DNA of 64,000 nucleotides, taken from Vitrella brassicaformis (Eukaryota; Sar; Vitrellaceae). The stretch lies in assembly GCA_001179505.1 (NCBI GenBank), contig CDMY01000265.1, positions 9,655 through 73,654 on the forward strand, in the 5' to 3' direction. A model generated the notes under the pieces. It worked only from the letters and a program-made list of their open reading frames with translations, was not told the DNA's origin and did not search any database. The position numbers and the translations under genes were made by a program. Below, one piece after another: positions 37,701-49,600 of the stretch; within the stretch, counting starts at the first letter, position 1, and each line of letters begins with the position of its first letter.

Positions 37701-39959
37701 TGTGTTCGCACAGGTGGACATCCCTACTGATGTGTTGGTGTCCCGCTATTCTGGCCTGATTGGTGTGTCGGTGGCCGCGAGGCTGGCGCAGGAGGATGAC
37801 AGCACAGCACGGTGGGCACCCACCAATTACAGGCATCCCAGACGGAGATGTGTTCATGTGTGTGTCTGTTTGTGTGTGCACACCACAGGCAGATGCTCCA
37901 CGCCGCGCTCAAGACACTTCTGCAGGCCGTCAAGGACGAGGGAGCGCGAAACGACCTCATCCAGCTGCTCCTAAAGTAGGACAGGCAGCAGCAAAGAGAG
38001 CAAGGGAAGGCAGCAGTTGTGTGAGAACACGTGGATGGATGTATCTGTCTCTGTGTATCGCTCTGCTCAGGTGGTCCACGGGCAAGTATGCGCTGCGTCT
38101 GGCGTTCGTGGAGTCAGCGGGCATCCTCATCGACTACTACGGCGAGCGCTTCTCCGCCCTCCTCCCCTCCATCCTCCCAGCCGTCTGGACGGCACTCGCA
38201 CTCTCACACACACCCTCACCCGCCCTATCGGCCTCGGCTGACAGCGGGCTGCCGTCCGTCCCTCTGGAGGACTGGCGGATCGTCTACTGCGCTCTCAAGG
38301 CAATGGAGGGATTGCTGTCTGCCGTCTCTCTAGGGGAGCTGGAGCGGCACCTCTCCCCCTCTCTCCTGCACCCACACTGTCGGTCGCTGCTGTGGCCGGG
38401 GAGCCATGGTGCAGATGGCGACACGCGGCAGCAGCTGCCGTCCGTGTCGGCCATTATGAGTGGGTCGGCGCGTGTGGGTGTCGCGCAGGCCCTTGCTGGC
38501 CTGTGGTGCTGCGCCATGACCAGTGGCCTCGGCCACCCGCACCCGTGGATCGCCGCACTCGCCCTCCGGATACTGGCCACCTACTACGGCAAGAAGAGCC
38601 CTGCGGCACTCATCAAGCAGCAGCAGCAGCAGCAGGGGTCCAGGAAAGGCAAGAAGGCGGCTTCATCGCCCGCACCTCCTCTGCTTTATGTCGCCCTTCC
38701 GGATGATGGTGACTATCCCCCTCCCTCTGTCCTGCTGCACCGATTGGTGTCGCTGATGGCGTCTGCGCGAGTAGAAGACCAGCCACAGCTGTGTGACGCG
38801 CTGCTGGCCGCCCTCACTGGTGCGTGTGGGCTTGCTCTCAGCTGCCCCGACATGATGGGCAAGGAGGGAGGCGCTGCTGATGACGAGCAGCAGCAGCAAG
38901 AGGAGGAGGAGGAGGCGATCGCAGAAGATGCTCCTCCAGAGGGCGAAGGCATGATGGACATGGATGCCGCGGCCGACAGGGAGAGGAAGAGGTCTTTTGA
39001 TCAGCTGAATGGACATGCGGAGGATGAAGGAGAACACGGAGAGGCTGTCAAGCGGCCACGGACAGCAGACAACAAGGGACCAGACGAGGGCGACGCGGCC
39101 AAAGAGGACCGCGAGCCCGACGCCGCCGTCATTCCCCCCGAGTTGGTCACGGGCTCCCTCCTCCACCAGATACACTTGTCCCCACACGAGAGCAGACGGC
39201 AACCTCCACCCTTACCCCGCTCCAGCGACCAGCCAGCACCACCGCCATCCCCATCCCCATCCCCCTCCCCCCTCTCCCCAGCCCATCAGCTGCAGCGCTC
39301 CCAGGTGTTGTGGTGCGTCCGTCGGCTGTCCGGCCGCACCAGCAGATACCTCGGGGCCACACCCACCCACCCCGTCCGCACCGCCCTGCTCATCCAGTTC
39401 TACCGCCAGCTGCCGACCATTCTCCGACCCGACCTTCTGGTGCAGCACGGCTTGCTTGACGCGTGTGTGCGGAGTCTGCACCAGATAGCGTCCAGCGCGG
39501 TGAGGGCGCGGGACAGACTGGAGGAGGATATTGGGCATCTGCTGACGCGGGTGACTGACCAGGACAGAGGCATGGTGTGGGGCGGGGTGAGGGAGCTGTC
39601 GGCTGGGCAGCAGGTGGCCGTGCTGGCGCACATGGCTGGCCAGGCGCTGGAGAGGCTGGAGCGACACATGACCGGTGGAGGCCTCTCGGCTGAGTACACA
39701 CAGGCCCTCACTGCCGCCAGACAGGTGCGCATCTGTCTGCATGTCTGCATAAGAGGCTGGTTGCACATTGGATGGATGGATGGATGGACCTGTCTGTGCG
39801 TGTGGGTACATGCAGGCTGTTGGTTCCCGGCGCCGAGCACGTCGTGTGCAGGAGAAGCAGAGGGCGGTCGTCGCGCCACAGCTGGCCGCACAGAAGAGAG
39901 TCCTCAAACAGATCAAAAAGAAGATGAAGAGACGGAAGGGCCAGCAGAATACCAGATGA
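25745..39959 (+). CDS. UTP20: UTP20 (U3 snoRNA-associated 20), giant HEAT-repeat ribosome biogenesis factor
   Basis: A 14.2-kb gene of about 38 exons encoding a very large helical-repeat protein of the small-subunit processome, needed for 18S rRNA maturation in the nucleolus. The N-terminal DRIM region is clear: VVFHLGKIVDVLLEG, AFTCLAYVFRFLSKSILADL, PFVRYFAAESLAFVFRKLTP. The conserved C-terminal region reads RLTRMLCTCLRSRDVAERR, GPSYFAWLVSELSGQLTRGY, QVPVLVFTVHAALRAVV (about 35040-35530), then EAKHLRGPEMLEMLAKTLTK. The 3' exons include a long one (about 38071-39724) with an acidic, Gln/Glu-rich insert near 38880-39120. A Lys/Arg-rich C-terminus (QIKKKMKRRKGQQNTR) ends at TGA 39957-39959, typical of nucleolar proteins. 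Low-complexity inserts (Gly/Ala, Gln/Glu, Ala runs) make it longer than most UTP20 proteins. Exon positions are estimates. Confidence 0.93.
35675..35702. repeat. (GGGA)n array in a UTP20 intron
   Basis: A purine-rich tetranucleotide run directly after a splice donor (about 35672). It marks the intron between LPLVTQ and ELDRLVDPD. Confidence 0.85.
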
Positions 39960-40545
39960 CAGCAAGTGTGGGTCGGTCGATGAGTGGTTTCGGTGTGTCC
40001 GTTGTCCATGTGTGCTGTGTCCTGTGAGTGTTGACGTGTCTTTTGTGTGGTGCGGCATGACGTCCTTTATCCATGTGACGTCAACTGTGTGGAAGGGAAA
40101 TGCCATCAATGCTGTATGTGTGATAGTGAGGATGTCAAAGGGAGGGAAAGTCTGTCCATCCGTGGGCCAGATAGTCTCACCATCTCTACTACACCATCAT
40201 CGATCCACACGCAATGTGGGCAGCGAAAGAAGGAAAAAATAGGCAGCTCACGGCCAGCACACTGATGACGCCCAGAGGAGAGAGAGATAGGGCAATTGAT
40301 ACACACACTAATACTCCCACTGCAACAGAGATAGCTAGAGAGCAACACGCCATTCACCCATACATACAGCGGACTGCTGCACTACACAGACTGCGCTGCA
40401 CATACGTTCCGCCACCACTGTCACCAACCAAAAAGACTTGCACACGAATATGTATAGCAGTGAACGATAGCCCCATTGCATCCTCCCTCCCCTCCCCCCG
40501 CCTCACAAAGTCCGTCCAAGAAGCTAGCTAGCTCGCTTCCTCCCC
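39960..40545. other. Convergent 3' intergenic region
   Basis: 586 bp between the UTP20 stop and the end of the damaged NTPase gene. No coding sequence is recognised; it probably contains both 3' UTRs. Confidence 0.5.
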
Positions 40546-42434
40546 TCACCCTCCCACGTCATCCTTCCCTTCCACCAGCCACTCGAATGGACATGCCGAT
40601 CTCAGCGAGCAGCCGATGAGATCTCGAATCGAAGCTCGTGAAGGAATCATGCCAATCTCCTCACGTCCAGCATAGAGTGGCTCGTCCATCCGCTCCGCCT
40701 GCACGTCCTGCTGCCCAGCATCACCACGCAGCCAAATAGTCCGCACAGTGACCGACTCTCCTACCCACTCCGAAGACGTCGCCCTCACTGCAGTGAGCGC
40801 TGTAGACACATTCTTGCTCAGCCTTGTGAGAGCCTCTCGTCGCGGGCCAGTCGGTCCTTCCTTTGCTTGATAGCCATAGATCACGGTCAGACGCCCTTTT
40901 TCTTTATGAAGACGAAGAAACCGTGGTCGCGATACGTTGAATGTGTCGATCTGACGACCCACGAGTAGACATTGTTGGCCAGATACGAGTGCTCTCCGTC
41001 GGCAAATAGCGAGTTCATCTTTCTCAGAAAACATCTGATAAGTCCCTCCGCGGCCGTCACCAGGTGGTCCTGGATGAAACCGCCAAACTTGCATCCTTCG
41101 GCAACTTCCACAGGGACCAGATTGGCTGCTGCGGGGCTAACAGGGGAGCTCTCCGTAGGGACGCCGCTGACTGACAAATGGCTGTACAGCAGTCGCAGTG
41201 TCAGCCCTGCAGCAGCAACGCCCTCCCATCCCTTCCCAGACCCCTCCGCGTCCTTGAGCTGATCAAGAAACACCTTGACCGCCCTCAATCCCTCGCCAAA
41301 TCCATCGCGTAATTCGGGGGCTGCTGCGATGTTTTTGGAGCTGCCGATCTCGTGAGAAGCAAATGGCAGGTAGCAGGGAGGCCAGACACATGCTGAAGAT
41401 CCACCATAGACGTCCAGCAGACATGAAAACGACCCGAGATCATCGACCTTGCCTCCATCACCCTCAATGGCCGTGAGAACGATGGCTTCTGCACGCACTG
41501 TGTCGAAACGATCGGTCGGCTGGCGCTTGACGATGTTTTCTACCCTCTCGGGCGATGGCGGCTCTCGTGGGTAGGCCAGCGTCAATAATGCGGGGCATCG
41601 TCCCGCCCAGCAGACGAGGCCGGAGTGGATGGCTGGGCAGAGGCCCGTTTCTACGACGTCAGACAGCTTGGTCACCTGCGGAATCCGTGGCCTATACACT
41701 TCGCGGGCGCTGGCATTGTTGTAGTAGTCCTTCAGATGAGACCCCAGCGCGGCGACGTGGCTTGAAAAAGCAAAATACCGCTGCTTGCGAGCGAGGAAGT
41801 GGACCTTCAGGAAATCAGCCACCTCCTCGTCCGCCGAGTCGGGCAAAAAAGTGCTGTCTGGGGCGATACGCTGGTTGAGCTCATCAATGAAGATGACGAG
41901 AGGGTGATTGCCCAGCCAATCGGCGAGTGTCCTCTTGGAGATAGAAACACTCTTAACCCAGTCGTGAAACATGAGACAGTCCACAGACTTGTTGGCCGCC
42001 TCGGCAACCTCCTGCAGCGTGTCATCCGTTGAGGTTGCCCAAGCTATCCGCACACCAATCGACTCAAGCGGGGTCATGGTCCTCTTCTCATAGGCGTTGA
42101 CGTTGGTCCCGTCGTTGAAAGTGATGAATAGCGTGGGGGTCCCCTCCTTCTGCAGCGAGGCGGCAAGCTCCTTCATCATCCGCGTCTTCCCCCCTCGGGC
42201 GAAACGGGTGATGACCATGGGCGGCACGCGAGCAGGGCGGGACGTATCTGACGCGTCATAGTGTCCTCGAAGCGTTGTTAAGATCTCCTTCAGGTCATCT
42301 TTGCCGATATAGGCCTATTGCTGGCCGGCTCTGAGAGTGACGCTCGGCACATTCTCTGGGTCACGGTCAGTTGGGTCGATGAGTCTATCGACTGACATGA
42401 GATGGCTGGGTGTCAAGGTGACCTTTTCAGACAC
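40546..42434 (-). pseudogene. Crinkler/RHS-type P-loop NTPase, probably broken
   Basis: One long intronless frame codes VITRFARGGKTRMMKELAAS (Walker A), TPTLFITFNDGTNVNAYEK, then HPLVIFIDELNQRI (Walker B, about 41880-41915), followed by FLARKQRYFAFSSHVAALG. This ARGGKT P-loop with a downstream IDE is typical of the NTPase module shared by Crinkler-family and retrotransposon-hot-spot proteins. Similarity-like coding continues upstream (AYIGKDDLKEILTTLRGHYD and further, to a splice-like boundary at 42434) but crosses an in-frame TAG at 42315-42317. At the other end the frame stops at 40887 just after an A5 run on the coding strand (T5 at 40897-40901), while the neighbouring frame continues in sense (VIYGYQAKEGP onward) to 40546. 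Two lesions suggest a pseudogene, though an intron ending at the TAG or a base-calling error could explain one each. Confidence 0.6.
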
Positions 42435-42493
42435 CTGAACCTCGAATAGACACACACACACTCATATGTATGCCTGTGTGTGTGCTTGCTTCG

Positions 42494-42529
<36 letters not shown>

Positions 42530-42879
42530 TTTCTTTCTTCCTCCCCGATTACATCATCATCCGCCACAGCGGCTGCTGCACACACACACACACACACACA
42601 CACAAGGTGCACATATCAGCATTCGCGTGCATCGCGTACCAGCAGCAGCAGCGCCAGCAGGAGGGTCTCTTCGTCTGCCTCTGCATCGGCAGGGAGGGAG
42701 AGCCACAATAGAACGGTTATCAGCGGGAAGGGACAGTCACTTTAGATGCATTTGAGGTCGGTGCAGCCGCGGTGCGTTTGAGGTCGGAGGGTTAAGAGGG
42801 CGTGAAACGAATCTGTGGAGGAGATGGGGGCCCCCGCGTCTTCTCTGACCACCGATCTTGCAAGGAAACGGTGAAAGCC
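42435..42879. other. Intergenic region with CT/GT and CA repeats
   Basis: 445 bp between the damaged NTPase gene and the divergent membrane-protein gene. CT and GT runs occupy about 42493-42530 and a CA run about 42581-42605. A Gln-coding CAGCAG stretch lies at 42640-42662. An upstream exon of the NTPase gene could lie here but I cannot support one. Confidence 0.4.
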
Positions 42880-44950
42880 ATGGAGGAGGAGGCTGGGCCA
42901 GCGAAGGCCCTGTCTATGCAGCAGAGCAACGTCAGTGGCATCAGCAGGAAGGAGTCCCGCGTGAGCCGAAAGGACTCGCAGCAGATACGATGGTCGCATC
43001 TGTCCGCCGGTGTCCTGGCTGTGCTGGGCGTCTGTGCCATGATAACAGGTGCAGCAGATGGTCAAAAAGGGGGGCAAACCGTCACTTTGATCTCAGGGCT
43101 TCAAGGATGCTTGTTAAAATTTGATCATGTGCAGTTGTTGTGATGGATTTCACGACTGCATCATCAAACATCATCGACAAGCTGACCTGCAAGACCAGCC
43201 ACGACGTGCCGCAAATATACGATTTCGCCTTCCAGGAGGAGGACCCCGAGGAGACGGGTAGGTAACTCACAAGTCTGGCGCACAGGAGAGAAGGAAGAGG
43301 ACACAATGTGCTCAATTAATGCTGGCATTCAGGCCCTGCTGCGTCTGTGGGAGGCGCCGGGCCAGCTCCAGGAGGCCCCCTCTTGCCGGTCGTGCCATCG
43401 GCTATCCCTTTGGGCGGCCCATCAGCCTTTCCAGTGATTCCCGCCTTCCCATCGGTTTTCCCCTCTGCCTTTCCGTCGGGAGCCCCAGGGCCTGCGTCTA
43501 GCGTGTGCTTGGCGCCTGACTGCACGGACGCCCAGAATGAGTTCAACACGATGGACGGGGACGCATCGACCTGCATCACATGGACAGAGATGAGCTCATC
43601 GCCGAATGGGCTGCTCTGTAAGTTTTGGTAGAGGGGAAAGAGGAGCAGCACTGCCAGCCTGTATGACGACACTGAGAACTGCCCTGCCAGATGCGCCTGA
43701 CGAGAATTTATTCAACACGACCATAGCTGCACTGGAGCTCCTCCACGGCGCGGAGACGCCCGTGCCGGCCGAGGCCCCGTGTTTCACCTTTCGCCTGTTT
43801 GCCCTGATGTATACGCTCGAAGTGAGCGACTGTGGCGACTGCACCAGGCTGAGGGCCAGAGAGCTGCAGACGGTGATCGGACCGGAGAGCAGCAGCGATA
43901 CGAGTGAGCACGGTGGGAGGTGCATTGGACGTGCGTGTCCAATGTCGCTATGTGTGTGGCATGGCATACAGGGTGCTCTGACGAGGAGTTCGCTGTGGCT
44001 CTTGGGAGCACTTTTCTTGCCTGCTTTGCCAGTGTGGGTGTTAGCTTCCTCATCAGAGGCGCCGTTTATAGGTAGGTAGGCCGGACAGGGAAAGAGAGGC
44101 TCTCTCGGCTTGGCATCATTGATTGATTGATGTGTGTGTGGTTCCTTCCGCTTCAGCTTTCTGACGTCTGTGTGGTGGTCGAAGGACGGTCTGTACAAGA
44201 AATATAGGACTGGCCTGTTTTCCTACGTGTGCGCCCTCACTTGCATCGTCCCATGTACCCTCCACATCCACATGAGGCGCGAGACACGCAACTTCGTGTT
44301 TGTGCCTGCCTGTGCTCACGCAGGTTTCCTGTACTGGTGGTACTTCACTGTTGAGGGGGTGTACGTCACTCTGGCTGCCATCAGTGCATCCTCGTTGGCT
44401 CTGCTGTTGCACGCCGTCCCGCCGGGTCAGGTAGAGCTGCTGCGGGTGACGACCTTCCACACGGGCAAGACCATGAACCTAGCATTCGTTGACGGCTCGT
44501 GCAAACACGACGTCACCAGGTGACTCCTGGCAGCACTAGATGCATCGTGCACCATGCACGTACAGTACACATCAATCATGATGAATATCGATCAGTGGCA
44601 TGCGGCGCGGCATCACATGGATGGACGGCAACAAGCAAGAGGAGCACATCGAAGAGGAAGAGGACGAGGAGGAGGCGGGAGACACGAAAGTGGCGGAGGG
44701 GATGCATGTGAGCCTCTACCAATCACCACACGACGGCCCTGGTCGACAACAACATCAGCAGCAGCAGCAGCAGGAAGAGCATGACAGCAAAGGAGGAGGG
44801 CCGCTGTCCCCTGCAGACGATGCAGATGTTCGTCTGGAGGAGGGGCGGCAGGAGGAGGACATCAGCAATATGCATGTCGGTGGTGGTATTGGAGGTCAGA
44901 CATTGGCCGAGCCACTGCATCAGGTCAGAGCTGTTGACGACTCCTTCTGA
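42880..44950 (+). CDS. Unknown multi-pass membrane protein with acidic C-terminal tail
   Basis: Exons read in phase from ATG 42880. A cytosolic Ser/Arg-rich N-terminus leads to a first helix (WSHLSAGVLAVLGVCAMI), then VVVMDFTTASSNIIDKLTCK and a Gly/Pro/Phe-rich exon with near-repeats of VIPAFPSVFPSAFPSG. The next exons carry a Cys-containing segment (VCLAPDCTDAQNEF, LEVSDCGDCTRL), suggesting a lumenal or extracellular domain. Helices follow: FAVALGSTFLACFASVGVSF, TGLFSYVCALTCIVPCTLHI, FLYWWYFTVEGVYVTLAAI. The last exon joins in phase (GTC ACC AG / T GGC) at about 44599 and codes a Gln/Glu/Asp-rich tail ending at 44950. I do not recognise the family. It is divergent from the broken NTPase gene. 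Confidence 0.6.
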
Positions 44951-46688
44951 CCGAGCAACTGACGTGCTCATTTGCTGCCGCAGCAGACACAACGTGAGTA
45001 CCCCTGGGTGACTGCACTTTGCATACGTACGCAAAATGGATACATGGTTGGATGACATTGGGGTGTACATGTGTGTGGGAACGGGGCACCAGCCCACTGT
45101 AGTGAGTGAGGTAGCAGTCTACAGGAGTAGCTATAGAGGGAGGGGGCTCTGACAATGAAAGACGACTGCACTGCATGCTTCAATGGATGTGTGGTCCGCT
45201 CACAAATAGAGCTCATGCAGGCAGGCAGACACACACAGAGTCAAAACTGTCCGGTGTCAGTAATCGTTCGTTGGGAAGGAAACTCATCATCATGTCGGTC
45301 GGCACTCTCGCACACACCGAGTAGTCAATCCATGCATTGGGTCGGTAGGGTGGTGACCGCTGGCTGCACGTATGGAGGATGCCGGGCTCGACACGAAAAC
45401 ACCCCTGGGTAGTAGCTGGCTACCAGTAGACCACCAACCCTTCTCCCTCTGTCCCTAGCCATCCATCCATCCACACACACACACCCATCCATCCATCCAG
45501 GCAGGCAGGCAGGCAGGCAGCACTCTCTCACTGTCAAACATTCACACACAGGTGGCACAAACATTCAAGTCAGTCAGTCGGGTCAATCGAATCGTGCATG
45601 TCGGTCTGTTTGTCTGTCGGTCTGTCTGTACACACACACACACACACACTTTGCTTACCATTACCAGGGAGGGTCCTCCCCGCCCCTACCTACCAAACAT
45701 TCATCAATCAGTCAGCCACTCCACCAAGGAACAAACAGGTTGGCTTGTGCTGTGTTGCAGTGCATGGCGTGGGGTCGGGTCGGCCATGGTGTGATGTGAG
45801 GCCATGGGAGGGCTTCACCACATCCACACGACACTCACACCATGACCCCCCTCAGGCTGCTGTTGGAAAAGAATGCTGTGAGCAGCAGCATGTGTGTATT
45901 CATCCATGGCTCGATGCCAGTCCTGTGCGTTGGATCAGTCACCCCACACCCCACCACACACATACCGACGGCCACACCATGGCAAGGAAAACGGTGGGTA
46001 CTTGCACAGATGGACAAAAGACATACAGACATACAGACAGTTTCATGATAGCGCTTGGCGCTTTGACATGCGAACACCACACGTACACACACACCACTTG
46101 CTTATCCATCCAGGCAGGCAGGCAGGCAGGCAGCCGAAGGGAAAACAAACAAGCAAACAAACAACCAAACACGTGTGTGTGAATGTATGATGGGGATGTG
46201 TATACTATGCAGTGTAGGGGTGTTGTGTTGGGGGCGTGGGTGTGTGTGTATGTCTGTCTGGGCCAGCCAGCTACGGATCTCTCTACCAACCACGCCAGCC
46301 AATCTCTCCAAGTCACTCAGTCACTAGCCGTGCTGTGCCCTCTCTACGCGACGCGCGTGCGTATGTGTGTGTGTGGGACGGCAAAAATGACCTTCCCACA
46401 TCCACCCGACTCGACTCGACTCATCCGTCCGTCACCCACCCCCATCACGCTCATCAATCCAGGCAGGCACCCACCCCACTGGAGCCATCCATTTCAAAAA
46501 CCCCAAGCCAAGCCAGCATCCACTCACTCAGTCACTGCACAGACAGACAGCAAAGGAAACCTGGGTGGGCGGCTGGCTGGACAGGTGGCAGGACAGTGAG
46601 GTGGGTGTCCTTCGTCGTGCCAGTCAGTCAGTCGTTCCTACCTACCTACCTCAGGACAACCGCATGAACGCGTATGTGTGTGTGTCAG
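44951..46688. other. Gene-poor spacer with tetranucleotide repeats
   Basis: 1.74 kb with no credible coding sequence on either strand. It holds CCAT units (about 45461-45500), GGCA units (about 45500-45521 and 46112-46133), CA and GT runs, and AAAC repeats (about 46145-46170). It lies between the 3' ends of two convergent genes. Confidence 0.55.
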
Positions 46689-49600
46689 TCAGTTCTTGAC
46701 GGCCGAGTCCTTCTGGGCGGGCAGCCGCTTCTTGTTGTACTCCTAAACACGCAACACGCATAGGGGCAGAAAGGCAGGCGTGAGGCCTTGTGTGCTGTCG
46801 TGTTCGTGCTGGCTGGCTGGCTGGCTGGCTGGCAAGCTTGCCTTGAGTTTCTTGACGAGTCCGTCAGCGTCGATTTTGCCGGTCTTGACCTCAGTGCCTG
46901 TGGGCATGTGGTTGAGCTTCATCAACTCGGCCGTCGCCACAGCTATCGGGTCGCGGTTGCAAGTTGCGACGGCCTCAATCTGCACACACACACACACACA
47001 CACAAACATCCACACCATATCTGCCTGTGTGGATCTGTCTGTGTGTGCAATGCATTGAGTGCATGTGGGTGGCTGGCTTACGTTGTCTCCCTTGATGTAG
47101 TAAGCGACGAACTCTCCCTTGTCGAGGTCGCCCTCCACGTGCAGCTCGTCGAAGCCGCGGCAGTGCCCGGCGTACCTCAGCGACTTGCCGAAGATCATCG
47201 TCCAGAAGAACGGAATGTTCGCAAAAGGCACGTGCTGATGAATCACGAACATGTCACAAGGAACGAACCGATCACTCTGTGTCTGTCTGTGTGTGTGCGT
47301 GTGTGTGTGTGTGTGGGCGATTGCGTCCGTCCGTACCTTGCCACACATGTTCTGTGCCGCGACACGTCCCTGCTGGTATGCGACGTCCCAGTGCTCAATG
47401 CGGGTGTCGTGGCCGCTCTTGTACCTGAACAGAGAGAGAGAGGTCCCCGGCCGGCCATTTGCTGGATCTAGTCTGTGTGGTCTCGCGTGCCCCCCCGCCA
47501 GGCGACCAACGTACCATGGGAACGTGACACAGTCACCAGCAGCCCAGAAGTTGTCGGGGCCGTCACGAGCCCTGACGCAAGAGGGGTATCGGTGAGAGGG
47601 GGCGTGCTGGTCTGTTTGGTTGTTTGTTTGTTTGGTTGTGTGTTTGGTGATTTCTCACTCACTTCATGAAAGGGTCGCAGATGATGGATCCGTCTCTGCT
47701 GTGGACCTGCACACCCTCGACAAACTTGTGGCACGTCGGCGCAACACCTGCAGGCAGGCAGACAGACAGATGCAAGCCATACCAGATAGGTAGGTGTGTA
47801 GGTGGTGGGCGTGTGACTGACCGGCTCCGAGAACAACGGCATCGCACTCGATGTACCCCTTGCCGTCCTTCAGCTCAACACCCTTCACCATGCCATTCTC
47901 ATCCAAACTGATAATAGCGACACACACAGGGGACAACGGACGGACGAGTGTCTCGGTGCGTGTGTGTGTATGTGTGTGGTGCTTTCTGTCTGTCTGTGTG
48001 TCTGTGTGTGTCCCCACTCGTATTTGTTGACGATGGCCGGTCCGTAGAAGTCGAGTTTGTTCTTGTCGAGGACGTTCTTGAAGACCTGACCCACCTGCTT
48101 GCCCAACACACGCTCAAACGGCACGTACTCCTGGTGAGGTGAAGGATGGATGACAGTGAGGGGCAGAACAGACAAAGAAACAAACGGAGTGAGTGAGCTG
48201 ACAGCTGTCATGTCATGGACGCCATATATCTTGGTTCTCTCTGGCTGGCTGACCATTCCGACAAGGGCGACCTTGGCCCCCTTCTTGGCGAGGGTGCACG
48301 CCACCTCCATCCCGATAAACGATGTGCCAACCACACACTGCACACAACCAGTGGTCACCAGACACACAGACACACAGAAGCGACGCGTGGACGAACGGAT
48401 CATCTCAGCTGTGTTGTGTTGTGTGTCAGCCAGGTCGTGTCGTGTCGTCAGTGTACTATACTGACCACTTTCTTTCCGGGCATGGCGTACTCCTGGATGC
48501 CGGTGGCATGGTCGGGTCGTCTGAGGATGAAGATGTTCTTGGCCTCGTGACCTGGAACCGGGATGCGACGGGGCTCAGCGCCCGCACAGCACAACATCTG
48601 CACACAGACAGACACCAGGGATTGGACTGGATGAGCAGGTAGTCTACGTCAGTCAACCATAGCTATCATATGGGTGTGGTGTGTGTCCGTGTGTAGGTCT
48701 GTCTGCGGATCCGTGTGTGTGGGCTGGTTGGGTAGCCTTGCCTTATCGTATTTCATGGTAGATCCGTCGTCGAAGTGGAGTGTGCTGTTCTTGGCGTCCA
48801 GCTTGGTCACCGTCGTCTTGAACTTGCTCTCGATCTCCAACTTATCTACACACACAAAGGCAGGCACCAGAAGGAAGGTTGCAAACAACGCATCGCAGCG
48901 GCCACATAACTAACGTAACGTGTGTGTCATTGTGTGTGTCATTGGGTGTGTGATTGTGTGTGCGTATCTATCTATACCGACCCATGAAGTCGGCCTTTCT
49001 GAGTTGGATGTGGTCGATGTCGGCGTAGAGGTTCTTGGACAGCACAGGGCGGTCATATGGCGGGAACTCCTCCTTGGTGATGAACACGATGCGGCCCTTT
49101 CATTCATATCACATCGATCACACATACGTACACAAGACAAGACAAGACAACACGACACAAGACAACACACGGACGTGCAGTGCAGCCCTCGTGCTCCATT
49201 GCGTGTGGCTGTGGGTGTCATCCTCTCTCACCGTGAATCCCTCCTGCCTGAGTGTCTCCATGGCGGCCATGGATGCCGGGCCGCCGCCAATCACCGCATA
49301 CACGGCCTTGTTGTTGGGGTCACGCTTCGCTACCGGCGGCTCAACCGTCTCCTGCACAACACACACACACGAATATGGTCATGTCTGTCGTGCGTCGCGT
49401 CAAAGGCGAGTTTGTCGTGTGTCTGCCCTGCACTGCACGTCTTTCGCACCCACCTTCATGTCCTTGGGGAGCGTGGCGACAACGCGGCCGTTCTTGACCT
49501 CGACGGGGTATGTGGGGATGGCCGTGAGCGAGGGGCCGTTGACACATGCGCCCGTCTTGAGGTCAAACTCGGCATCGTGCCATGGGCATGACACGTGGTA

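Noticed and set aside
40546-42434. Intact transposon or virus carrying the NTPase
   Set aside because: No terminal repeats, target-site duplication, reverse transcriptase, transposase or capsid-like sequence is visible nearby.
45325-46317. Several 100-140 codon frames in the 45-46.7 kb spacer
   Set aside because: They are low-complexity, Cys/His/Thr-rich products of CCAT, GGCA and CA arrays on both strands, with no domain or phase-consistent splicing.
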